Assembly: GCA_040830545.1 (NCBI GenBank)
Contig: JBFOMB010000171.1
Location: 1-38,629 of the forward strand
DNA: 38,629 nt
Direction of reading: 5' to 3'
From: HXMU1420-2 sp040830545
GTDB lineage: Bacteria; Pseudomonadota; Alphaproteobacteria; Rhodobacterales; Rhodobacteraceae
The notes beneath the pieces are model-generated. The model ran no database searches and was not told the origin of the DNA. It saw only the letters and a list, made by a program, of their open reading frames with translations. Shown one piece after another: positions 8,221-17,500 of this stretch; the first letter of the stretch is position 1; each line of letters starts with the position of its first letter. Made by a program: the position numbers and the translations under genes.

Positions 8221-9042
8221 CTACCGCTTCGGCATCTTGCGCAACATGTCCCCCAACTGCCGCCCCAGACTGCCGGACCCGCGCAGGTAAACCCCGCCAT
8301 CCACGTCGATCACGCTGCCCGAGACGTAAGTCGCCATGCCGGAGCTCAGGAACATGCACATGTCCGCAACGTCCTGCGGCACACCCATGCGCCCCAGCGG
8401 CACATCTGCCAGGATCGTGTCATAAACCTCCTGCGTCGGGGCCAGCCGCTTGGCACCTTCTGTGCCTTCGATGAAACCCGGCACAACCGAATTCACCCGA
8501 ATGCCCTCGTGCCCCCATTCCAAGGCCAGTGTGCGCGTGATCTGATCCACCCCGGCTTTGGCTGCACAGACATGTGCCTGCCCCTCATATGGCAGATAGG
8601 CCTGCGGGGCAGAGATGTTGATGACGCTCGCGCCGGGACGCTTGAGATAGCCATACGCCGCCTTGGTCACGTGAACCGTGCCCATCAGGTCAATCTCGAC
8701 CACCGTGCGGAACGCATTCACCGACATTTCGGAGGCAAGCGCCGGAAAATTTCCGGCAGCCCCGGAAACCAGGACATCGAAATCCCCGAACGCATCATGG
8801 AATGTCTTCAATCCCTCGGCCACGGCGTCCGGGTCACGTACATCGAACGCAGCCCCCATCGCTTGCGCGGCGCCTGCGGCTTCCAAAGCGGCAACGGTAT
8901 CGTCCACCTTTTTCTGACTACGGCTGGCCACGGCAACCTTGGCGCCGTGGGAGGCAAACGCTTCGGCAATGCCGCGATTGATCCCGCTCGTCCCTCCGAT
9001 CACTACGACTGACTGACCCGCAAAATCCAGTGTAACTGCCAT
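8221..9042 (-). CDS. SDR family oxidoreductase, 2,4-dienoyl-CoA reductase-like
   Basis: 273 residues. The Rossmann fold is clear: GGTSGINRGIA (residues 16-26) binds NAD(P)H, and SGAAGNFPA (93-101) matches the AAGNF form of the NNAG motif. The canonical SDR catalytic pair YxxxK is not there: lysine 162 is present (AAKAG), but the position four before it is valine (V158). The same loss, together with AAGNF and a downstream GTEG..RL (about 193-200), is typical of 2,4-dienoyl-CoA reductases (mammalian DECR1/DECR2). I therefore infer reduction of an unsaturated acyl-CoA or similar substrate rather than a simple alcohol. The start lies four bases after the stop of the aldehyde dehydrogenase gene, so it is the last gene of that operon. 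Confidence 0.85.
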   Translation of the reverse strand: MAVTLDFAGQSVVVIGGTSGINRGIAEAFASHGAKVAVASRSQKKVDDTVAALEAAGAAQAMGAAFDVRDPDAVAEGLKTFHDAFGDFDVLVSGAAGNFPALASEMSVNAFRTVVEIDLMGTVHVTKAAYGYLKRPGASVINISAPQAYLPYEGQAHVCAAKAGVDQITRTLALEWGHEGIRVNSVVPGFIEGTEGAKRLAPTQEVYDTILADVPLGRMGVPQDVADMCMFLSSGMATYVSGSVIDVDGGVYLRGSGSLGRQLGDMLRKMPKR

Positions 9043-9046
9043 TGCC

Positions 9047-11383
9047 CTACTCCCCGTATGGAACCCAGATGGTTTTGACCTCAGTCGCGGCCTCCAGGAA
9101 CGCTCGCGTATCTGGTTTGGCCCAATCGCGGGTCAAACCATTGTTGACCCACGTGCGCTTCAGATTGCCAGACGACGCACGCTCGATTTCCGCGGACAAA
9201 TCTGTGGAAGAGAAACTCCAAACCGCATCCACGTTCAGATGTTTGGCCAGCGGCCCGGCGAGTTCCGCGTGACTGCCCGTCAGAATGTTCACAACCCCCG
9301 CAGGCACGTCCGAGGTTTCGAGGATCTGATAGAAATCAGTGGCGACCAGCGGATAGGGCTCCGACCCCACCAGAACGACACGGTTGCCCATTGCCATGGC
9401 TGGTGCCATTGCGGCAACCAACCCCGATAGCGGTGCCTCGTCAGCACACAAAGCGCCGATGATGCCCACCGGTTCCTTCATCGCCAGCGCGACGCCCCGG
9501 ATCGGCACGCCCTTGGCCTGACCATCATACTTGTCGGCCCAGGCGGCACAGGTGAACAGGCGCTGAATGGCCGCCTCAACTTCCTTCGCTCCAGATTTCC
9601 CACCTTTCATGGCGTCAATCCGGGACGCGAATTCACTTGCACGGGCCGACAGGTTCTCACCCAGATAATACAGGATTTGCGCTCGCAAATGCCCAGTTGT
9701 CTTGGCCCAACCTGCAGCCCCTTGCGCTGCCTCCACCGCATTCCGCACATCCTTGCGGTTCGCTAAAGACGTATGTCCCAACAAGGCACCCGACTTGCCC
9801 CAAACAGGGCGGGAATACCCCCCATCCGGCCGCGCCTGTTTGCCGCCCACATACAGCTTCGACGTGCGATCTATCGGATCAGCGGGCGCACCATCACCGG
9901 TCAACGCCTCTACCTTCGCCAGTTTGCGGGTGCGGCCCTTGGGTTTGGTATAGGCCATCAGCCCTTCCCAACCGCCTTCGCGCCCAAACCCACTTTCCCG
10001 CACACCGCCAAATCCGGCAGCGGCATCAAACAGGTTCGTTGCATTGACCCAAACCACGCCGGCGACCAGTTTCGGTGCAATATCCAGCGCGAGGTTCACG
10101 TTCTCCGTCCAGACCGTCGCGGCCAGCCCGTAGCGCGTGTTGTTGGCCAGCGCCACGGCCTCAGCAGGCGTGCGGAACGTTGTCGACACCAGCACCGGGC
10201 CAAAAATCTCTTCCTGCATCAGCGGATCGGACGGGGCCATGCCCGTGATCAGCGTCGGCGGATAGAAACACCCGTTTTCTGGCAGTGTTGTGTTGGCGCG
10301 ATAGGTTTCACCCGCCGCGTTCCCATCCACCAGTTCAGTGATCCGGGCCAGTTGTACCGGGTCCACCACCGCGCCCACGTCGATGCACTTGTCCAACGGG
10401 TCACCAATACGCAGCCCGTCCATACGCGCGCGCAGTTTCTCATAAAACCGGTCCGACACGCTATCCTGCACCAACAGTCGCGATCCGGCGCAACACACCT
10501 GCCCCTGATTGAACCAGATGGCGTCAACCAGCCCTTCAACCGCGCTGTCCAGATCCGCGTCGTCAAACACGATGTAAGGGCTCTTTCCGCCCAGCTCCAG
10601 GGTCAGCGCCTTGCCCGATCCCGCCGTCGCCTCCCGTATCCGACGCCCGACCGAGGTCGAGCCCGTGAACGCGATCTTGTCCACGTCTGCGCCCACGATC
10701 ATCTCGCCCACAGCACCGTCGCCGGTGACGACATTCACCACCCCACGTGGCAATCCCGCCTGACGACAAATGTCAGCAAACAGCAGCGCCGTGAGGGATG
10801 TGTATTCCGCAGGCTTCAACACCACCGTGTTGCCCATTGCGAGTGCCGGGGCGATTTTCCAAGCCAGCATAAGCAGCGGGAAATTCCACGGAATGATCTG
10901 CCCGCAGACCCCCAACGCCTCGCGATCCGGCAGCTCATCCTCCATCAACTGCGCCATGCCCGCGTGATAGTAGAAATGGCGCGTGGCCAGCGGGATATCG
11001 ATGTCCCGGCTTTCGCGAATGGGTTTCCCGTTGTCGAGCGTTTCAAGCACCGCAAACAGGCGCGCATGCTTCTGCAACAACCGCGCCAACGCATAGAGAT
11101 TGCGCGCCCGCCCCGGCCCGCCGAGGCCCACCCATTTATCTTGCGCCCGCCGCGCCGCTGCAACTGCCGCGTCCACATCTGCCTGCGTGGCCTGAGACAA
11201 CGTGGCCAACACCTCGCCCGTCGCGGGGTTCCGGCTCTCAAACCCATCACCCGGCGCGGTAAATGCCCCGTCAATGAAATGTCCAAACCGGTCACCCTGA
11301 TCCACCAGCCACGCCAGCGCATCCGCCGCACTTTCGGGCGCTGGGCCATAGTCCATCGTGTCGAAGATTTCCTTGACGGTCAT
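9047..11383 (-). CDS. ALDH16-type aldehyde dehydrogenase (two ALDH modules)
   Basis: 778 residues, far longer than ordinary aldehyde dehydrogenases (about 480-500). Residues about 30-490 form a full ALDH domain: PWNFP (165-169), LELGGKSP with the general base E263, and FNQGQVCCAGSR with catalytic Cys at about 297. Residues about 510-775 are a second, shortened ALDH-like module with no catalytic cysteine. This is the architecture of family ALDH16, whose bacterial members are active. It would oxidise aldehydes with NAD+. Position after deoC suggests acetaldehyde released from deoxyribose 5-phosphate as a physiological substrate (inference). I chose the ATG at 11383 because GAAGGGCAGGAC precedes it; the frame also runs to a GTG at 11434, reading through an A/T-rich leader. 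Confidence 0.9.
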   Translation of the reverse strand: MTVKEIFDTMDYGPAPESAADALAWLVDQGDRFGHFIDGAFTAPGDGFESRNPATGEVLATLSQATQADVDAAVAAARRAQDKWVGLGGPGRARNLYALARLLQKHARLFAVLETLDNGKPIRESRDIDIPLATRHFYYHAGMAQLMEDELPDREALGVCGQIIPWNFPLLMLAWKIAPALAMGNTVVLKPAEYTSLTALLFADICRQAGLPRGVVNVVTGDGAVGEMIVGADVDKIAFTGSTSVGRRIREATAGSGKALTLELGGKSPYIVFDDADLDSAVEGLVDAIWFNQGQVCCAGSRLLVQDSVSDRFYEKLRARMDGLRIGDPLDKCIDVGAVVDPVQLARITELVDGNAAGETYRANTTLPENGCFYPPTLITGMAPSDPLMQEEIFGPVLVSTTFRTPAEAVALANNTRYGLAATVWTENVNLALDIAPKLVAGVVWVNATNLFDAAAGFGGVRESGFGREGGWEGLMAYTKPKGRTRKLAKVEALTGDGAPADPIDRTSKLYVGGKQARPDGGYSRPVWGKSGALLGHTSLANRKDVRNAVEAAQGAAGWAKTTGHLRAQILYYLGENLSARASEFASRIDAMKGGKSGAKEVEAAIQRLFTCAAWADKYDGQAKGVPIRGVALAMKEPVGIIGALCADEAPLSGLVAAMAPAMAMGNRVVLVGSEPYPLVATDFYQILETSDVPAGVVNILTGSHAELAGPLAKHLNVDAVWSFSSTDLSAEIERASSGNLKRTWVNNGLTRDWAKPDTRAFLEAATEVKTIWVPYGE

Positions 11384-11446
11384 GTCCTGCCCTTCATCTT
11401 CATTGTTCTGAAAATACTCAAAAATCCTACCCACACCTCAGACGCC

Positions 11447-12436
11447 CTAGCCAACGGCATGGCGATACCCGGCGGAATAGGCCCCGGTCACATGGTGCTC
11501 CAGCTGCCGTTCAATATCGCCCAGCAGGGACGACGCCCCAAACCGGAACAGGTCCGGTTGCAACCAGCGATCACCCAGTTCGTCCTTCATCAAAGACAGA
11601 TAGACCAGCGAATCCTTTGCCTTGGAAATCCCGCCCGCCGGTTTGTAGCCCACGCGATACCCGGTCCGCTGCCAATAGTCGCGAATGGCCCGGATCATCA
11701 CCAGTGACACGGGCAGCGTTGCGTTTACGCTTTCCTTGCCGGTGGACGTCTTGATGAAATCTGCACCGGCCATCATACACACCAGCGACGCACGCGCGAC
11801 ATTGCGCAGCGTGCCCAATTCACCAGTGGCCAAAATCGCCTTCACATGCGCATCGCCACAGGCCTCGCGGAAGGCGCGCATTTCGTCATAAAGCGCCTGC
11901 CATTTGCCCTCCAGCACCAGGCGTCGCGAAATCACGATGTCGATCTCTTGTGCGCCTGCCTTAACGCTCTCGCCAATCTCGGCCACGCGCAGGTGGAACG
12001 GAGACAATCCGGCGGGAAACCCGGTGCTGACCGCAGCCACAGGGATGCCCGATCCCTCCAATGCCCGTACAGCCGCCTCTACCATGTCGTGATAAACGCA
12101 CACCGCGCCCACGGTCACGGCGTCCATCCCCAACGCGTCCAGCAGGTCCGAGCGTACTGGCTGCCGCGCCTTGGCGCATAGCCGCTGCACCCGTGCCTCG
12201 GTGTCGTCGCCTGACAACGTGGTAAGGTCGATGCAGGAGATCGCGCGCAGCAACCACGCAGCCTGCCAGTCTTTTTTTACCGACCTACGACCCGGCAGGG
12301 TCGCTGCGCGGCGTTCGATGGCGGATGTATTGGCCTGCACGGTCCGAACCCATTCCAGATCCAGCTCCATGCCGGGATTGCGGGGTTCGGACACCTGCGG
12401 CAATTGCGCGGTGCGTGTCTCGGTTTCGGTGATCAT
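11447..12436 (-). CDS. deoC: Deoxyribose-phosphate aldolase
   Basis: 329 residues from the ATG at 12436, preceded by an ideal GGAGGAAGCCTG ribosome site; the open frame runs further upstream without support. The enzyme splits 2-deoxyribose 5-phosphate into glyceraldehyde 3-phosphate and acetaldehyde. All catalytic residues are visible: Schiff-base lysine K229 in DFIKTSTGK, the second lysine K265 in VGYKPAGGI, and D166 in QEIDIVI. It is longer than the E. coli enzyme (259 aa) because of an N-terminal extension of about 60 residues, as in the larger DERA subgroup that includes the animal enzymes. It is first in an operon with ALDH16 and an SDR, and divergent from an amidohydrolase gene. The aldehyde dehydrogenase would remove the acetaldehyde product. 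Confidence 0.96.
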   Translation of the reverse strand: MITETETRTAQLPQVSEPRNPGMELDLEWVRTVQANTSAIERRAATLPGRRSVKKDWQAAWLLRAISCIDLTTLSGDDTEARVQRLCAKARQPVRSDLLDALGMDAVTVGAVCVYHDMVEAAVRALEGSGIPVAAVSTGFPAGLSPFHLRVAEIGESVKAGAQEIDIVISRRLVLEGKWQALYDEMRAFREACGDAHVKAILATGELGTLRNVARASLVCMMAGADFIKTSTGKESVNATLPVSLVMIRAIRDYWQRTGYRVGYKPAGGISKAKDSLVYLSLMKDELGDRWLQPDLFRFGASSLLGDIERQLEHHVTGAYSAGYRHAVG

Positions 12437-12480
12437 CAGGCTTCCTCCGGGAACGCTCAAATTCGCATGCGCCCCGAATG

Positions 12481-12509
12481 ATAGCAACGTCCCAATGCGG
12501 AATTGTAAA
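12481..12509 (-). promoter_or_regulatory. Possible promoter of the deoC operon
   Basis: On the minus strand TTTACA (12509-12504, 5/6) and TGCTAT (12486-12481, 3/6) are 17 bp apart. A start near 12474 would give a leader of about 38 nt. The box pair overlaps one arm of the inverted repeat at 12484-12522, as expected if that repeat is an operator. Confidence 0.3.
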
Positions 12510-12522
12510 GCCCGGACGTTGC
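12484..12522. repeat. Perfect 9-bp inverted repeat in the deoC / amidohydrolase divergent promoter region
   Basis: GCAACGTCC (12484-12492) and its exact reverse complement GGACGTTGC (12514-12522), 21 bp apart. The arm centres are 30 bp apart, about three helical turns, so both arms face the same side of the DNA. The left arm covers the proposed deoC -10 box. This is a candidate operator for an unknown regulator; no regulator gene is adjacent. Confidence 0.5.
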
Positions 12523-12571
12523 GGGATCGCTGGGATGGACTACCATTGAGATGTTCATGGAGGATGACAAG

Positions 12572-14488
12572 ATGCGCCACCTGACCCTTGCACTTACACT
12601 GTTGGCCACACCCGCACTGGCCCAGCAGACCGCAGATACGATCTACTCCGGCGGGGCGATCCTGACGATGGAGGATGATGCCCCACGGGCCGAGGCTGTG
12701 GCGACCGCGGACGGGCGCATTCTGGCTGTCGGTGACCTCTCTGAGGTGCTGCGACATCAGGGCGACGGCACGCTAATGGTGGATTTGCAGGGGCGCGCGA
12801 TGGTGCCGGGCTTTGTCGATGCGCATGGGCATGTGACGGCAATCGGGCTACAGGCTTTGGCGGCAAACCTGCTGTCGCCCCCGGATGGCGGGGTGGGTGA
12901 CATCGCCTCGCTCCAGCAAACTCTGCGTGACTATGCCGAGGCCAATGCCGCCCGCGTACAGGCGATCAACGCAATCATCGGTTTTGGTTATGACGATTCG
13001 CAATTGGCGGAACTGCGTCACCCTACGCGGCAGGATCTGGATGCCGTGTCCACGGACGTGCCCGTCTACATAGTGCATCAGTCGGGCCATATCGGCGTGG
13101 CGAACACTATCGGGCTCGAACTCATTGGGTTTGATGCAGAAACCGAGGAATTGCCGGGCGGTGTGATCCGGCGCGAAGAGGACACAAACGCGCCCAATGG
13201 GGTGTTGGAGGAGACACCACATTTTGTCGGCCTGATGAAGGTGCTTCAGGCGCTTGATGCTGAAGGGGCGAAAACGATGTTCCGGGCTGGTGCGGAATTG
13301 GTCGCCTCGTTTGGGTACACGACCGCGCAGGACGGACGCTCCACCCCCGGCGCCGTGCAAGTGATGCAGGTAGTGGCGGGTGAGGGGCAGTTGGACATCG
13401 ATGTGGTGGCCTACCCGGATGTGTTGGTGGATCGTCGGGTTATCCTCGATACCGCATCGCGCGACTATGAGAATCGGTTCCGCGTGGGCGGCGCTAAGCT
13501 TACAATAGACGGGTCCCCGCAAGGATTTACGGCGTGGCGCGACCGCCCCTATTATGCCCCGCCAGAGCAGTATCGCGCGGACTACGTTGGTTACCCGGCG
13601 GCGACCTCGGACCAGGTGTTTGATGCGGTGGATTGGGCGTTCGCCAACGGCGTGCAGCTGCTGACCCATGCAAATGGAGAGGCTGCTAGCGATGTCCTGA
13701 TTGCGGCCATCGACACGGCGACCGACACACATGGCCCGGCTGACCGAAGGCCGGTGCTGATCCACGGGCAGTTCCTGCGGGAGGATCAAGTGGACGCCTA
13801 CCAACGTCTGAACGTGTTCCCGTCGTTGTTTCCAATGCACACGTTCTATTGGGGCGATTGGCACCGGGATCGCACCGTGGGGCCCGTGAACGCTGACAAC
13901 ATTTCCCCCACCGGGTGGGTCCGCGCGCGGGGCATGATGTTTTCAACGCATCACGATGCGCCAGTCGCATTCCCGGATTCTATGCGGGTGCTGGATGCCA
14001 CCGTGACCCGGCGCTCACGGTCCGGCGACATCATCGGGCCGGCGCATCGTGTGGATGTTATCACAGCGCTGAAGGCGATGACGATCTGGCCCGCGTATCA
14101 GCATTTCGAAGAGGGTCAGAAAGGATCTATCGCAGCCGGTAAGCTCGCCGATTTTGTGATCCTGTCTGATGACCCCACTTCCATCGATCCGGAAACGCTG
14201 GACAGTCTCAAAGTCGCGCAAACGATCAAGGAAGACCGCGTGATATATGATGTGTCTGAGGTGGATGAGGGTAATTTACAGTGGAGCCCGACACCCGGTG
14301 GCCCGGACACCGTTGGCCAAATGTTGCGCGCTGCTGCGATTGAGGCTGAAACGCCGCCCGGGTTGACGCCATTGCAGCGGAAACTTGTGCAGGCGGCCGC
14401 GAGTTGGCATGGGAGCGCCTGCCAAGCCGGGTACCTGAGCCGCGAGCTGGGGTTGGTTTATGCGCGCGCGGCGGTTGAGCTGCGTTAG
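12572..14488 (+). CDS. Exported amidohydrolase, YtcJ-like (Amidohydro_3)
   Basis: 638 residues from the ATG at 12572, which has GGAGGA seven bases upstream (12559-12564); an ATG at 12551 in the same frame lacks a ribosome site. Residues 1-17 form a signal peptide (RHLTLALTLLATPALA), so the protein is probably periplasmic. The metal-dependent hydrolase barrel shows the HxH motif in FVDAHGHV, histidines in THANGEAASD and LIHGQFLRED, and the late aspartate in STHHDAP. A beta-sandwich cap is formed by the N- and C-terminal segments (GGAILTM and GKLADFVILSDDP). YtcJ-like proteins hydrolyse amide or cyclic amide bonds; the substrate here is unknown. It stands alone, divergent from deoC. Confidence 0.9.
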   Translation: MRHLTLALTLLATPALAQQTADTIYSGGAILTMEDDAPRAEAVATADGRILAVGDLSEVLRHQGDGTLMVDLQGRAMVPGFVDAHGHVTAIGLQALAANLLSPPDGGVGDIASLQQTLRDYAEANAARVQAINAIIGFGYDDSQLAELRHPTRQDLDAVSTDVPVYIVHQSGHIGVANTIGLELIGFDAETEELPGGVIRREEDTNAPNGVLEETPHFVGLMKVLQALDAEGAKTMFRAGAELVASFGYTTAQDGRSTPGAVQVMQVVAGEGQLDIDVVAYPDVLVDRRVILDTASRDYENRFRVGGAKLTIDGSPQGFTAWRDRPYYAPPEQYRADYVGYPAATSDQVFDAVDWAFANGVQLLTHANGEAASDVLIAAIDTATDTHGPADRRPVLIHGQFLREDQVDAYQRLNVFPSLFPMHTFYWGDWHRDRTVGPVNADNISPTGWVRARGMMFSTHHDAPVAFPDSMRVLDATVTRRSRSGDIIGPAHRVDVITALKAMTIWPAYQHFEEGQKGSIAAGKLADFVILSDDPTSIDPETLDSLKVAQTIKEDRVIYDVSEVDEGNLQWSPTPGGPDTVGQMLRAAAIEAETPPGLTPLQRKLVQAAASWHGSACQAGYLSRELGLVYARAAVELR

Positions 14489-14504
14489 GGGAAGGCGAAT
14501 TGTC

Positions 14505-14526
14505 GAAAGTCCGTTGACGGATTTTC
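14505..14526 (+). terminator. Hairpin at the convergent junction of amidohydrolase and 5-oxoprolinase
   Basis: Nine-pair stem (one G-U) with arms 14505-14513 and 14518-14526 around the tetraloop TTGA; the 3' arm ends in ATTTTC. It begins 16 bp after the amidohydrolase stop and ends just before the 5-oxoprolinase stop. The G-U pair becomes an A-C mismatch on the other strand, so it favours ending the plus-strand transcript. The 3' U-run is inside the stem rather than after it. Confidence 0.5.
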
Positions 14527-14527
14527 C

Positions 14528-17500
14528 TCACCCTCGGCCCCAACCGCCCCCACCGGGCGTTGCGATGCCATAGACCGCGCCGACTGGCAGGTCGATTTCG
14601 TCGAAGCCTTTGAGGTCCACTCGGCCACCATCAGGCATCTCTGCCCAGTTCAGCCCAACTGCGCCCTCTGCTCCGCCATCCGCACCAAAAGGTGGCACAA
14701 TTCGATGCGAACACAGGGTGGTCACCGTCACAGGCGTCAGGAACCGAAGCCGTCTGATACAACCATGCCCGCCCCGCCATTGTCCGTCACCGCCCGACCC
14801 GTCCCGGATACCGAATTCTTCCAGCCGCACGGGGAAACGTTTTTCAAGAATCTCGGGATCGGTCGAGCGGGTGTTGGTCATATGCGTCTGGATCGCGTCA
14901 CAACCATCAAAACCCGGCCCGGCCCCTGTGCCGCCGCAAATGGTTTCGTAGTTCTGGAAGTCGTCATTGCCCCAGACAAAGTTGTTCATGGTCGCCTGAC
15001 TGCCTGCGATAAACCCAATTGCCCCATAGAGCGCGTTGCACGCCGCCTGGCTGACCTCGGTATTCCCGGAAATCACCGCTGCCGGGTAAGTCGGGTTCAG
15101 CAATGACCCTTCCGGGATGATGATCCGCAGGGGGTGCAGGCAGCCCTCGTTCAGCGGGATGTTCTGACCGACCAACGTGCGGAAGACGTAAAGCACAACG
15201 GCCCGGCAGACAGCGGAGGGTGCGTTGAAATTGCCCGGGTGCTGGGGCGAGGTGCCGGTAAAGTCGATCACGGCCTCGCGTTTGTCCTGATCCACAGACA
15301 CGGCCACCTGTATCTGCGCGCCGTGGTCCATCGGATAGGTGTATGACCCACCCGGCAGGCTGGTCAGAACGCGGCGCACGCTTTCTTCGGCGTTGTCCTG
15401 CACGTGGCGCATATAGGCCATCACCACGTCCAGCCCGTATTGCCGGCAAACCTTCAATAACTCCTGCCGCCCGGTTTCGTTCGCGGCCACCTGTGCCTTC
15501 AGGTCGGCCATGTTCTGCGGGATGTTGCGACAGGGATATCGGCCCGAGGCCAGAACCGCCTCGGCCCGGTCCAGTTGCAATTCACCCTGCGACACCAGTC
15601 GGACATTGTCGATCAACACGCCTTCTTCGTCGATGTGTGTGCTGTCAGGTGGGGCAGACCCCGGCGTGCGCCCGCCAATATCCGCATGATGCCCACGCGA
15701 ACCCAGCCAGAACACCGGGCGTCCATCGGCAAAGACCGGCGTCACCACGGTCACATCCGGCAGGTGCGTGCCGCCGTTGTAGGGCGAGTTCAGCATGAAG
15801 GCGTCGCCTTCGTGGATGTCACCCGCATTCTCGCGCATCACGGTCTTGATGCTGTCGGACATGGAACCCAGATGCACCGGCACGTGTGGGGCGTTGGCCA
15901 CCAGATCACCGGTTTCGTCAAAGATGGCGCAGGAGAAATCCAGCCGTTCCTTGATGTTCACCGACCAGGACGTATTGGCGAGCGTTGCGCCCATCTGGTC
16001 TGCGACGGACATGAACAGGTTGCTCATGACCTCCAGCAGGACCGGATCGGCCTCGGTTCCTGCTGCACGGGCGCGGGCCAAATCTTCGGTCCGGTCGAGG
16101 ATCAGGTTGCCCATCTCGTCCAGATGCGCGGTCCAGCCGGGTTCTACGACATTGGTCCCGGTGGGTTCGGTGATCACGGCAGGGCCCGGGATGCGGGCCG
16201 TGGCGCTGAGGTGCGTGCGGTCGTAGAGCGGGACCTGCTGTACCGTTCCGTCAACGTAAACCGGGATTTGTGCGCGGGCTGTATCATCGTTCCCAAACAG
16301 GGCGGCGGCGGGTGCTTCGCCTGTATCCCCGATGGCCTCGGCGCTCAGCATTTCGAACAGCAATCCGCGCTCAGGTGAGATAAAGCCGAAGCGCGCGCGA
16401 TGCACGGCCTCGAACGCGGTCTGCATCTGTTCGACCGAGCCGAATGGCACCTCCAGCGCCTGATGTGATCCGTCATAGCGCAGATGCGCGCGCGCTTCGG
16501 TCCTGACCCGCGCTGCGCCCTGATCGCGCACTTCGGCCTCGGCTTCCGCTGAAATCGTCGCAAGTGCTTGCTTGGCGGCGGCAACTTCGACCAGTGGCGC
16601 GTCGAGTTGCGCTTCCCGCAACGCCCGGATTTCAGCCAGACCCATGCCATAAGCCGATAGGACCCCGGCATGCGGATGTATGAACACGCGTCGCATGCCC
16701 AATGCGTCCGCGACAAGGCAGGCGTGCTGCCCGCCCGCGCCGCCGAAACACTGCAGAGTATAGTCGGTCACATCATGGCCACGCTGCACGCTGATTTTCT
16801 TGATCGCATTGGCCATATTGTCCACGGCAATACGCAGGAAGCCCTCAGCCATGTCCTCCGGCGCGCGGGGGGCCTCATCGGTCGCTTGCGCGACCTCTTC
16901 GGCGAGGTTCGCGAATTTTTGGCGAACGATGTCACGGTCCAGCTTTTCATCGCCATTCGGGCCGAAGACGGCTGGAAAATGATCCGGGTTCAGCTTGCCC
17001 AGCATGACGTTGCAATCGGTCACGGTCAGCGGACCGCCCCGGCGGTAACAGGCTGGGCCGGGATCAGCACCGGCGCTTTCGGGGCCGACCTGAAACCGAC
17101 CTTCGGCAAAGCGACAGATGGATCCGCCGCCCGCAGCCACGGTGTGAATATCCATCATCGGGGCCCGCATCCGCACGCCTGCGACCTCGGTTTCAAACGA
17201 CCGTTCGTAGCTGCCCGCATAGTGACTGACATCAGTGGAGGTCCCGCCCATGTCAAACCCGATAAGCTTGTCATGGCCCACGGCCTCGGCCGTTTTGACC
17301 ATGCCGACAATGCCGCCTGCCGGGCCGGACAAGATTGCGTCCTTGCCTTGGAAGAGGCGCGCGTCTGTCAATCCGCCGGAGCTTTGCATGAACAAGAGAC
17401 GTTCGCAGGCCCGACCCAGATCCAGCGCCCCGGCGACCTGATCGACATAACGTCGCAGAATGGGAGAGAGGTAGGCGTCCACCACGGTGGTGTCACCGCG

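Noticed and set aside
9773..11707. Long open frame antisense to the ALDH16 gene
   Set aside because: Same cause: low-complexity Arg/His-rich product, no motif, no ribosome site, fully inside catalytic genes on the other strand.
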